DNA of 64,000 nucleotides from Fonsecaea monophora (lineage: Eukaryota; Ascomycota; Eurotiomycetes; Chaetothyriales; Herpotrichiellaceae), in NCBI RefSeq assembly GCF_001642475.1, contig NW_019174026.1, forward strand, positions 1 to 64,000. Reading direction: 5' to 3'. Within the stretch, counting starts at the first letter, position 1. The number at the start of each line of letters is the position of its first letter. The notes under the pieces were generated by a model that worked only from the letters and a program-made list of their open reading frames with translations, did not search any database and was not told the DNA's origin. Made by a program: the position numbers and the translations under genes. Shown here one piece after another: positions 55,048-62,715 of the stretch.

Positions 55048-55737
55048 CTAGGCTGGTGGCCCCCATATCGCTGAGAACCCCCACATCACTGAGAATGGAG
55101 GAGGGGGGCCACCCTGTTGATTCTGGGAGGACCATGGGTGAAACTGGACCATGCTCGGTCCACCAGCAGAGGTCTGCTCCACACCCTGGTTCTGCTGCTG
55201 ATACATTTGTGTCCACTGGTCGTTGTACTGCTTGATAACATCGTCCAACTGCTCCTTGGACGCATAAGGATGGGCGTACTGCAGCAAGTTCCTTGGCGTG
55301 AAGTTGTTGTATTGAGGATACAGGGGATCGCAGACGATCTCTTTGGGAGTCACGACGAACGAGGGGATAAAAGTTCCCGGAACCCGCCAGTAACTGTGGT
55401 CCGTGCAGATGATCCGGAGAGAAGTGAATTGCCACGGCGACAGGTATTCTACCAGCGCCTGCACGACTTGCTGCGGGTGTTCTTTCAAGTGTCTTTCCAG
55501 TGAGCCGCGAAATGTCGGGTCCAGTTCCCCAGAGGTTTCATAAAGGAGTGCCTCCGCGATATCGATAGATGGCCCGGAGAAAAAATAGACCAGGCTTCGC
55601 TCAAGGTTCGATGTGGCGATGTACTCGCGTCGGGGAGCGTTACTGGACCAGGTCATATCGACTTCGGCCCCGCCGAGTGTGTGTTTGATACGTATGTCGC
55701 CGTTGACCAGCTGCCAGGGAAGATACTGGTCAGCCAT
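55048..55737 (-). CDS. gene B: lineage-specific family protein, Gln-rich tail
   Basis: The ATG at 55737 opens a 229-residue frame beginning 'MADQYLPWQLVNGDIRI'. The first half is strand-rich ('TLGGAEVDMTWS', 'RSLVYFFSG') with an amphipathic helix 'LERHLKEHPQQVVQALVEYL'. The second half has 'YWRVPGTFIPSFVV' and ends in a Gln/Pro/Gly-rich tail ('QMYQQQNQGVE'). The size, the mixed small core and the disordered tail fit the neighbouring family, but pairwise similarity is weak. The frame has no internal stop. A further in-frame ATG upstream (55902) is less likely because codon quality drops there. No function can be inferred. Confidence 0.6.
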   Translation of the reverse strand: MADQYLPWQLVNGDIRIKHTLGGAEVDMTWSSNAPRREYIATSNLERSLVYFFSGPSIDIAEALLYETSGELDPTFRGSLERHLKEHPQQVVQALVEYLSPWQFTSLRIICTDHSYWRVPGTFIPSFVVTPKEIVCDPLYPQYNNFTPRNLLQYAHPYASKEQLDDVIKQYNDQWTQMYQQQNQGVEQTSAGGPSMVQFHPWSSQNQQGGPPPPFSVMWGFSAIWGPPA

Positions 55738-55739
55738 TG

Positions 55740-56580
55740 TTTGTGTCGGTGTCGGAGGAATGCAAAAGGTTGGGAGAAGGATGCAGTGATGCAGGTTGAT
55801 GCAGGTGGTGCCCAAGTTATGTCTTAATCGGCGTCCGTAAGGGTGTCTCCTGAAGGAGGGTGGTACAAGGTGTTGGCAAGACCTGATTGTAGCGTAAGCC
55901 AAGGCCAGTCTGTGTCTTACTCGTCTATCGTGGCGTTCAGCTGGGGGGGGCCATGGCGTCGACCTGCAGATGAACTATCGTTTTGTAAATGAGAATAACC
56001 TGTTTTTGATTTTGATCTCTCCAAAGGCCAACAAGGATTGGGCTTGGCGTGTCTGAGAAACAGTCATCAGGTGCAGAGTTGCGGCATGCAAGACCAGGGC
56101 CTCATGCCAGTGCATTCAGGGATGGCGAGCAACGTGCCGCACCTGGTCGTAATTGCGAGCTGTCTGCTGTCAACTTTCACTCAGAAAGGAAAGGATCGTC
56201 TTTCATTCATCATTTGTTGTCGTCAGGCGGAAGGTGCCAATACGGTGACTTGACGGGGTAAGGGCAATGGTTGGACGCAATCGTCGGAGACACGGGTCCG
56301 GCCTACCGCTTGAATGCATCAATTTACTCAAGCCGCTGTTCATCACACCTCCCTGGAAGCCATTCAGCCCGCTGGTCAAAGTGAGGGATGGGTGACGAGG
56401 TAAGTAAGTATCTACGCCATGTTGGCAGACTGTCTGGTGTGCAGCAACACCTAGAAGCGGTAGTTATTAGTCTGAGGAACTGGAGATTTGAGCGTCAACT
56501 GACGAGCATCACATTGATAAAAGGACCTTCAAAGAAAGCTTTCTCCACGCGACCTAACTACGCTCGATAGCCTTAGCAGA
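55740..56580. other. intergenic between genes B and C
   Basis: This is the promoter region of gene B (minus) and of gene C (plus), which are divergent. It contains G-run 'CTGGGGGGGG' near 55,940 and short frames without domains. No further gene is supported. Confidence 0.4.
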
Positions 56581-57414
56581 ATGGTTAAAATTAAAAAGAG
56601 TTTGAGGTGGGACCCGGAAGTTGATCGACAGCAAGAAGCCTTTGCTTTAAAGTCCTCCGAAAGTCGGCGAGGCGATCCGAAAGTTGATCAACAGCAAGAA
56701 GACTTTGCTTCAAGGTCCTCCGAAAGTCGGCGAGGCGATCCGGTAAGCTTTTTTCGTCTGTTAATCCTACCGACGCTAACAGACGTCAAGCATCGTCCGA
56801 CCGTCTTCAATCTCGCCGGGAAAGACGTATTGCGGGAGCAAGACGGAAAGGCTTATTTCGGCGGAAAACTTCTCCTGATCACTATGCTACACCTGGAACG
56901 AGGCAACCAGGTAATTTACCACGACCTGGATGACTACTACGATGATTTCTACACTGGCAAGAATTTTCCACCCAGACTGGAGAGGCACCTTTCCGGGGCG
57001 GTCGTTTCAAAAGGCTTCACGATGATCAGTCCCACCCTGAAAAAAGCGGCAAGATATTTAGCTCCGTCACTGACGCTTAATGACAAAACTGCGCTACAAA
57101 GAGGACAGGAGCTGGCTGGAAAACTTCCCCTGCAACGAGGAATGGTTTGCGTTCGCTGGCAGTTTCCGGACTGCGATCAGGTGCTCATTGTTAGGGGGGA
57201 TGGGGAAAGGACACCGGAGGAGCTTCATGACGAAGAGGCGGATTACGGCGTGGACACATATTACGAGGTGGTTGAGAAGAATGGTGTTTCCATCGAGCAC
57301 CAGACCATCTGTTTCCTTTGTCGTGCTCTTGGGTCTGATATCTCGGCCGAAGAAGAACATGTACTGAATAGCCTACTCAAGAAGTTACAACGGCAGAGCT
57401 TTGAGATAGCATAA
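56581..57414 (+). CDS. gene C: lineage-specific family protein with N-terminal 63-bp repeat
   Basis: The ATG at 56581 opens a frame of 277 residues, or 261 if a 48 nt intron at 56743-56790 (GTAAGC donor, GCTAAC branch site, AAG acceptor) is removed; both versions are open. Two 63 bp direct repeats encode 'DPEVDRQQEAFALKSSESRR' and a near copy. The core contains 'KLLLITMLHLERGNQ', then 'YHDLDDYYDDFYTGKNFPPR', a motif shared with gene E (FDDYYCKINNLPSRW) and gene G. A later part has 'GMVCVRWQFPDCDQVLIVRG' and 'GVDTYYEVVEKNG', a second strand-rich unit. No known domain; cytosolic or nuclear by default, since no signal peptide is seen. Confidence 0.65.
   Translation: MVKIKKSLRWDPEVDRQQEAFALKSSESRRGDPKVDQQQEDFASRSSESRRGDPVSFFRLLILPTLTDVKHRPTVFNLAGKDVLREQDGKAYFGGKLLLITMLHLERGNQVIYHDLDDYYDDFYTGKNFPPRLERHLSGAVVSKGFTMISPTLKKAARYLAPSLTLNDKTALQRGQELAGKLPLQRGMVCVRWQFPDCDQVLIVRGDGERTPEELHDEEADYGVDTYYEVVEKNGVSIEHQTICFLCRALGSDISAEEEHVLNSLLKKLQRQSFEIA
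56743..56790 (+). other. probable intron of gene C (48 nt)
   Basis: Donor GTAAGC, branch-like GCTAAC at 56,774-56,779 and acceptor AAG at 56,790 fit short fungal introns. The nearer AG (56,782) is too close to the branch adenosine and would shift the frame. Removal keeps the frame open. The intron length is a multiple of three, so retention would also be tolerated. Confidence 0.5.
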
Positions 57415-57765
57415 CAAGTATATCAGGCCTCTATATGATGTATGAAAACATCTCACAGGTATCCTGAACCGCATAATCCCCCTGAAGTGTAAAAGAGATA
57501 GGTCACCGGCTTGCGCAGTGCACCGCGATACGCCCAACCACTGCGCCAAGGTCCACCACTTTGCGGCTCGCACATCGTCCCCGTCAGTTTTCCGCTTCTT
57601 CGTGAGCTGTTCAGTGGCCGGCATATCGTCTTCGGATGTAACTCTTCCATCGTTTTTGCCATCATCCTCGCTCGTCTGAGTTGTGTCATCCCATCTTCAT
57701 TCAACATCCTGGCCGGATCCCGCGTCGCCTTTGGGGGAGGAATCAACATCTCCTTGGCCGGCGGT
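57385..57765 (-). pseudogene. in-frame continuation of gene D beyond two stops
   Basis: After the TAG ending gene D (57766) the same frame contains 'GDVDSSPKGDAGSGQDVE', a TGA at 57,699-57,697, and then an open run of about 100 codons with 'SEDDGKNDGRVTSEDD', 'KKRKTDGDDVRAAKWWTLAQ'. The acidic and then basic character looks like the tails of the other family members. Either the stops are recent nonsense mutations, or an intron (possible donor GTGTGC at 57,816 and acceptor CTCAG at 57,676, 141 nt, frame-preserving) removes them. The end overlaps the 3' end of gene C on the opposite strand. Confidence 0.35.
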
Positions 57766-58467
57766 CTATTGCGAAGCGTTGAAATCGTCACAGCGTCGCT
57801 TCCACGTCCTGCACACGAGGAAAATGACGACCTCTTCGCCATAGCATTTCTTATCGAGAAGGTCATAACGTTCCTTGTCGGTCGTAGCAACAATTTCCTC
57901 GCCGTCAGCCTTGATCGCGACGATTCCATCCAGGAAAAATCCAAGATCGCCCGGGTAGAGCTCCCATCTGTGTCGTTCATCGACATGGTCGGGACAGAAA
58001 AAGGAGCGGTGCCTGAAGAATGGCCTCGGCTTTTGCTGGTCTGTGTCATTGGAAGCATCGTTCTTGCCTTCGCAGAGTGTAGATGCGTCATCTGTCTTGG
58101 AGGGGGTAGACGCGTCGTCATCTTTCTTGGTCGACTGGTGTGAAGCTTCTGCCTTGGAGCGACGCTTTTCCCACATTTTCCACTTGTCCATGAACCGGTC
58201 AACGTAGAACTTCGCAGCGGGATCATCGTGGAATATGTCTCCCACGAAACCGCGGGTGTGCTCTTCATCGACGAGGGGTTCAGAGTACTCGTATTCCTCC
58301 CCGTCGTTTTCGATCTGCACAATCATGTTGCCGAAGAAAAAACAAAGGTCGCCCGGCCGAAGCGCCCATCCGTCTCGGTTTTCAACATTGTCGAGACAGA
58401 AGCATGAGTTGTATGCAAAGAGAGTATCTGGCGTCCGCTTTAGTGGCGCTGGCCTGAGTGTCGCCAT
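57766..58467 (-). CDS. gene D: family protein with internal domain duplication
   Basis: The ATG at 58467 opens 233 residues. Two copies of one unit are obvious: around residues 17-47 'NVENRDGWALRPGDLCFF' followed by 'GNMIVQIENDGEE', and around residues 156-187 'HVDERHRWELYPGDLGFF' followed by 'DGIVAIKADGEE', each preceded by a Cys-containing strand (CFCLD, FFCPD). Between them lies a charged, low-complexity linker with repeats of Asp, Ala, Ser and Thr. So the core of the family is a small strand-rich domain with a Gly-Asp-Leu turn. Function unknown. The C-terminus may continue through an unrecognised intron. It is convergent with gene C. Confidence 0.68.
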   Translation of the reverse strand: MATLRPAPLKRTPDTLFAYNSCFCLDNVENRDGWALRPGDLCFFFGNMIVQIENDGEEYEYSEPLVDEEHTRGFVGDIFHDDPAAKFYVDRFMDKWKMWEKRRSKAEASHQSTKKDDDASTPSKTDDASTLCEGKNDASNDTDQQKPRPFFRHRSFFCPDHVDERHRWELYPGDLGFFLDGIVAIKADGEEIVATTDKERYDLLDKKCYGEEVVIFLVCRTWKRRCDDFNASQ

Positions 58468-58547
58468 CGTGGTGACCGTCAGGCGAACGGCAGTCGTGTA
58501 GAGGATTGAACGAGGAAAAAAGAGCTATTCCTTATTACGATCGATGC

Positions 58548-58645
58548 GATTGAGCCTCAACAGGCAATGAATTGATTGAAACTGCAGTACAAAGGACTAT
58601 CTGAAAAGGCTGAGCTTTTATTGTGTGAGAATAATATTCCAAACG
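58548..58645 (+). repeat. duplicated intergenic segment, copy 1
   Basis: Bases around 58,548-58,645 match 62,470-62,572: both read a 'GAT(G/C)... CTCAACAGGCA(A/G)TGAATTGATTGA' block, then 'GCAGTACAAAGGACT(A/G)TCTTGAAA'-like and 'TTGTGTGA' blocks, ending near 'ATTCCAA'. Copy 1 lies upstream of gene D (minus). Copy 2 lies upstream of gene F (minus) and of gene G (plus). Confidence 0.75.
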
Positions 58646-58799
58646 GCTGTGTTACCACGATGCGCTGTACAACCTCAGGGATGGGAAGGGATAGTTGTCC
58701 TCCTCGACCGTATGGTCATCCCCTGGCCATCCGGGTCGGTGAGCATGGCTGCGAAAATCTGACAGGCCACGGCCCCATAGGTACGTCCTCAAAACTCGT

Positions 58800-58870
58800 C
58801 TTCCATGCTCTGGTCATCTTCTTCCGCAGAGTTGTCATACACGTCCGGCTGAGTGGCGACCTGCAAAAAA
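58800..58870 (-). other. candidate acidic terminal exon on the minus strand
   Basis: On the minus strand a strong acceptor (long pyrimidine tract then GCAG) at about 58,871 is followed by an open stretch 'QPDVYDNSAEEDDQSMEDEF' that ends in TGA. The acidic tail resembles ends of genes F and G. No matching upstream exon was found, so this may be a remnant of another family member. Confidence 0.2.
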
Positions 58871-58938
58871 AAGGGGGGAAAGGACAGAAACCCTGAAAAG
58901 GGGTGTGGTTGGCACTGTGGTGAGGCGTCGTCCCAAGC

Positions 58939-59277
58939 ATGGCAGCCAAGGCATCACTTAGCGTCGTTTCGGAAGCGCTAGCGAATGTGACGGCCAAGAC
59001 CTTAGCGGCTGAAGTGACCAATGTGGCGCCCGCAGACCCCCATAATTCAGCCAATAGAATTGCCGAAGGTGGGGCAGTGCACACTCAAGACAGAGCAGTT
59101 GATGCCACACTCAACGCATCATCCAGCATCGCAGCCAAGACCTCACTCAGCGTGGCATCCAAAGCGCTAGTGGATGTGACAGCCGGGGCAATCAGCCAAT
59201 GCGACGTTGAGTGTGGCACCCAATTAAACAGACATCTCATCTCGTTCGACGTAACAATTTACTTTTGGCCGGGTTAG
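58939..59277 (+). other. small uncertain ORF with internal duplication
   Basis: A 112-codon frame contains two near copies, 189 bp apart: 'AAKASLSVVSEALANVTAKT' (58,942) and 'AAKTSLSVASKALVDVTAG' (59,131). The opposite strand is open over most of the stretch as well, so coding is doubtful. The DNA similarity itself is real. It may be the eroded N-terminal part of another family gene or a mere duplication. No domain is known. Confidence 0.25.
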
Positions 59278-59528
59278 CCTAGTCCGGCGTTCGCATGAAC
59301 AAGGGGAGACGGACGGCGGGCGCCAGCGCTAGCAGGGGAATTTCCAAGTTTCCGAACGTGATTCAATACAAAGGTGCATGCCAAAAAATCAGCTGCTCAT
59401 CCGCGGGGTATCACAATCCATCAGGCGATGATAAGTGCGCCTGATTTCGCCCACCCATCCGCTGCGATCGATTCGTTCTGCAAATCCATCTCCTCGCACT
59501 ACCATCAGCAATCCTACTCATCAGCATC

Positions 59529-60515
59529 ATGGCTCTCAACAAGAAGCGTTCTGAACGGCAACTTGAACTGGCTCCGTATGAGACTTTAGTCTCGGACATC
59601 GTTCAGGGTGGCGCGCTCACCTTCTTTTTCTCGCCCTATCCCTTTCGTCCCCATCTTGTTCCTCAGCTCTTGTTCAGCCGCAACAGCAAGCTTATTTACA
59701 GATGCGGGGGAGAAGAAGCCGATCTCGGTCCCGTCAGCGTACCGGCGAACACGACGCTGATCATTGTCACAAGCGCCAAGGTGCTTTGGTTTGAAGCCGG
59801 ACAGTCCGGAGAGCTGGACTACGGCCCTCGGTATCGATCGGAATTCCGTACGATCCGTTATTTTACCACTCTCGTCTTCCACGGAACCCTAGAGCAGGCC
59901 TACAATCTCTTCGACGACTATTACTGCAAGATCAACAACCTCCCCTCCAGGTGGACTAGGAACAAAGTGCCGGCTGCTCTCGTCGAGGCAATTCAACGGG
60001 AAGAAAGAGAGTCTGTGCAGCAGCGGACTGGGGCTGACGCCAACACAATAAAGATAACTGTTGAGCAGCCGCACATGAGAGCCAGCACGCTCCCCGCGAA
60101 GAAAATTAGCAGAGCGGAATTGACGAAAGGTCTCGATGACCCCAAAGACCCTATTCGTCGGGATCCGTCTGACGACGGCGAGGCACATTCATCAACCACC
60201 GCTCGCAGTTCTCAACAACACTCAAAGTCGGATTCCATGGTGGCAATGGACAAGTTGATCGAAGATGCCTACACCAGCTGGCTAGAGCTCGGGTCTGACG
60301 ACGACGGGCTGACCCAGGTCCCCACCCCTGGGTCAACCCTCGGGTCCGGGGAAAAGGGGGAGGATGAACTGCTCGTTGGGTCCAAAGTGACGCCGCTGGC
60401 TACATTTGTACTCCACAGGCCCTTGCCTTCTGAAGAGAAGGCCCCATCACCACGGCGACGTTTCGCCGAATGGTGCCGCCGGGGCTTCAAGAAATTGGTA
60501 CGTGCAGAAGGTTAG
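59529..60515 (+). CDS. gene E: lineage-specific family protein, single exon
   Basis: The ATG at 59529 follows a CT-rich and CA-rich leader ('CATCAGCATC' before ATG), typical of fungal genes, and opens 328 residues. The core has 'KLIYRCGGEEADLG', 'NTTLIIVTSAKVLWFEAGQS' and a 'TTLVFHGTLEQAYNLFDDYY' segment continuing 'CKINNLPSRW'. This last motif is shared with gene C and, in weaker form, with gene G. The C-terminal half is low-complexity, with Ser/Asp/Gly/Pro and a final basic helix 'RRRFAEWCRRGFKKLV'. No signal peptide or membrane helix. It is the most complete member and a good reference for the family; function unknown. Confidence 0.72.
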   Translation: MALNKKRSERQLELAPYETLVSDIVQGGALTFFFSPYPFRPHLVPQLLFSRNSKLIYRCGGEEADLGPVSVPANTTLIIVTSAKVLWFEAGQSGELDYGPRYRSEFRTIRYFTTLVFHGTLEQAYNLFDDYYCKINNLPSRWTRNKVPAALVEAIQREERESVQQRTGADANTIKITVEQPHMRASTLPAKKISRAELTKGLDDPKDPIRRDPSDDGEAHSSTTARSSQQHSKSDSMVAMDKLIEDAYTSWLELGSDDDGLTQVPTPGSTLGSGEKGEDELLVGSKVTPLATFVLHRPLPSEEKAPSPRRRFAEWCRRGFKKLVRAEG

Positions 60516-60683
60516 CCATTCTGATTACATGGTGGAATGATGGAAAGATGGAATGATGGATCCCTCCACCCCAGATTTCGGTCCCTGTTTGAGCTTCAGG
60601 CCTTCGCCATCGCCCCTTAGAGGGTGTCACACTCATTATATAGGCACAATTAAGCAGTGTATAATGCTATCAATTTCAAATAA

Positions 60684-60890
60684 CTATTCTATGACTATCC
60701 TCTTGTCCAGGAGGTGATCCTCCGCCCATCCCTCGGTAAGATAGAGAAACTTTGAGCCCGGGCATGGCCAGGCAGCGAAGAAAACATGTACTTCCTTGAA
60801 CAGCGCCATGAACCTAGCTGCTTCTCCATCCTCATCTCCTAAAGCCCGTATATCCGCAGTCTGATGGCCCTCCCTCCTCCTTTCGACCAC
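60684..60890 (-). other. small ORF, uncertain
   Basis: A 68-codon minus-strand frame with 'FMALFKEVHVFFAAWP' lies downstream of gene F. It might be a terminal exon of F or unrelated. No domain or splice evidence decides it. Confidence 0.2.
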
Positions 60891-60927
60891 GGAGGTCTGA
60901 AGAGCCTAATGCTGCCGTGTCCGTGGT

Positions 60928-61338
60928 TTAGGTAGTTCGGGCTCCCGGGGGAATCTCCTCGACCTCGTCGTCATCCTCGCCCTCTTGCTCCTCCTCGTCC
61001 CCGCCACTGGAGGCTTGATCGGCCGAGGTATCGGTCTCATTCCCTTCCGGCTGGAATGCATACGGCTCTTCTTCATGAGTCTCCTCGATGACACACTGAT
61101 CCTCATCCTCCTCATCCTCATCCTCATCCTCGCTGGAAGGTTGCTGATCTTCCTCACTTGTCTCCGGTAGTGAAGCCGGGTTTACCGAGGAGGCAATAAA
61201 GGGGGAACTGATATGCCTGGAAACTGGGAATTAATTCAAAGGATCTAGATACGTAAATGACATACATGATAAAACAGGCACACTCTTCGCCTTTGCTCGA
61301 GAACCCTCCTCCCATACATATATCCCAAGCACCATGGT
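60928..61338 (-). pseudogene. in-frame acidic tail downstream of gene F
   Basis: In the reading frame of gene F, after its TAG (near 61,341) and a TAA (near 61,223), an open stretch runs to TAA at 60,928. It contains 'PETSEEDQQPSSEDEDEDEE' and later 'GGDEEEQEGEDDDEVEE'. This is the type of acidic tail seen in gene G. Possible 3' acceptors (TTTCCAG, ATCAG) lie before it, but no good donor precedes the first stop. It is either a spliced terminal exon or a lost tail. Confidence 0.4.
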
Positions 61339-62223
61339 CTATTCCGTGAATGTAACCGTCCTGTTTTCGATCCGATCCCTTTCCTCATCATCAATCGCCA
61401 GCTGCCGTTTACTGCCAGCACCAGTTGGCCTCCCATAACGTCCAAGGCAATCTTTACACTCGCAAAGGTCCTTAGCTTCCGCGGTGCAATCCCATTCTCC
61501 GCCGTCATCATCGGAAATGTCCATACAGCCCTTCATGATCTTTCGAGCCGCCCTGCGTATAGCCCTCGTACGCTTGTACGTCTTCACCCCAAGAAGCGCA
61601 CCGACACTGCACAGGGAGATGTTGATGTTGTCGGGCTTCACGGCACCCCAACTGTCCTTGCTGAAGTCCCTGAGTGTCTTCGAGGTGAGGAAAGGTGTCT
61701 CGCGAAAGGCGTCATTCGGAGGCGGTTCAGTGAACAGCACGTGTGCGTTACTGAATATGACGAGGGCCGGAGTGGACAGGGCCTCGCTCTGCTTCAGTGG
61801 GATCTTCGGTCCTTCACAGACGTAACAATCAACACTCTTCACTCCTCCTTCCCACGAGTATATGAAGTGCAGGATCCATCGAAGCTCTGGAGAAGGGGTC
61901 TCGGGTTCGTCGGGTACAGTGGGGGCCACAAGGGATATGGCTGGTTCAGTCGGCGCAAGCGAAGCGGCCGGGGACCATCGGAGCTCTGGAGAAGCGGTCT
62001 CGGGTTCGTCAGGTACAGTGGGGGCTGCAGAGGATATGGCTAGTTCGGTTGGCGCAAGTGAGGCGGCCGGGGACCATCGGAGCTCTGGAGAAGCGGTCTG
62101 CTCTGGAGAGGCGGTCTCGGGTTCGTCAGGTACAGCGCTGGCCATAAAGGATATGGCTGGTTCAGTTGGCGCGAGTGAACCGGCCGGGGAGGCAACCTGA
62201 GCAGTATCTTGTGAGGATGGCAT
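61339..62223 (-). CDS. gene F: family protein with triplicated N-terminal repeat
   Basis: The ATG at 62223 opens 294 residues. Residues about 15-118 are three tandem 33-39-residue units based on 'SLAPTEPAIS' ... 'VPDEPETASPELRWSPAA' (99 bp period; the first has an extra 'EQTASP' insertion). The core follows: 'VKSVDCYVCEGPKIPLKQSE', 'TPALVIFSNAHVLFTEPP', then a mixed helical part with 'GVKTYKRTRAIRRAARKI'. A Cys-pair region 'CTAEAKDLCECKDCLGRYG' near the end could bind metal, but spacing fits no class I know. It is divergent with gene G. Function unknown. Confidence 0.65.
   Translation of the reverse strand: MPSSQDTAQVASPAGSLAPTEPAISFMASAVPDEPETASPEQTASPELRWSPAASLAPTELAISSAAPTVPDEPETASPELRWSPAASLAPTEPAISLVAPTVPDEPETPSPELRWILHFIYSWEGGVKSVDCYVCEGPKIPLKQSEALSTPALVIFSNAHVLFTEPPPNDAFRETPFLTSKTLRDFSKDSWGAVKPDNINISLCSVGALLGVKTYKRTRAIRRAARKIMKGCMDISDDDGGEWDCTAEAKDLCECKDCLGRYGRPTGAGSKRQLAIDDEERDRIENRTVTFTE
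61862..62200 (-). repeat. 99-bp tandem repeat within gene F
   Basis: Three copies of a 99 bp unit ('CGGAGCTCTGGAGAAGCGGT' with 'CTCGGGTTCGTCAGGTACAG' on the plus strand) encode the repeated N-terminus of gene F. The leftmost 5' copy carries an 18 bp insertion (a partial duplicate, CTGCTCTGGAGAGGCGGT). The period is in frame. Confidence 0.85.
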
Positions 62224-62287
62224 CGACGAGGGTGGAAGACAGAAGGTGATGAGAGTTGTTCGTGTAAGAGGCCATGCATTCCATCTG

Positions 62288-62364
62288 CCGCACCTGCGGA
62301 CTTGTTGTTGTGTGGAGCGGGGAAAATTATTCGGCTTACATTCCCAACAGGGTTAGGGCAACAG
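62288..62364 (-). repeat. dispersed repeat copy 2
   Basis: Counterpart of the copy at 14,725-14,800: 'GCACCTGCGGACTTGT', 'TTATTCGGCTTACATTCCCA' and 'GGTTAGGGCAACA' in the same order. It lies in the promoter gap between genes F and G. Read on the minus strand it starts TGTTGCCC. It may be a solo end of a transposon. Confidence 0.55.
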
Positions 62365-62374
62365 GCCCCCACAT

Positions 62375-62401
62375 ACCCACACACACCCACACACACACAC
62401 C
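62375..62401 (+). repeat. ACACACCC/ACACAC microsatellite
   Basis: A run of CACACACCCACACACACACAC follows the dispersed repeat directly. It is a simple microsatellite in the F-G promoter gap. Confidence 0.75.
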
Positions 62402-62469
62402 GGTCAGCTAGCCTGACAAGGATTCGCGGGTTTCTTGGATGTGTTATTCACGATCGCAGATTCAATCGA

Positions 62470-62572
62470 TGTGAATAGCCTCAACAGGCAGTGAATTGAT
62501 TGAATCGCAGTACAAAGGACTGTCTTGAAAGGTCGAGGTTCTGTTGTGTGAAGACATTCCAAGTGGCACGCG
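62470..62572 (+). repeat. duplicated intergenic segment, copy 2
   Basis: See copy 1 at 58,548-58,645. Here it lies 145-245 bp upstream of the gene G start. The shared block may carry promoter elements for the divergent pair F and G. Confidence 0.75.
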
Positions 62573-62715
62573 GTGGTGCCAAGGAAGCAGGGCTCAGGTG
62601 GCACGTGATGGTGCCAAGAGACTACGTGCGGCTGAGCTATTCAACCCTTCAACCCTTCAGCCACCAAAATTCCTCTCTTGCAAATTTCACCACAGTCCAT
62701 TTCGTTTGTTGCACA

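Noticed and set aside
62375..62401. CACACACCCACACA run as telomere-like repeat
   Set aside because: Too short and irregular, simple (AC)n-type microsatellite between two genes.
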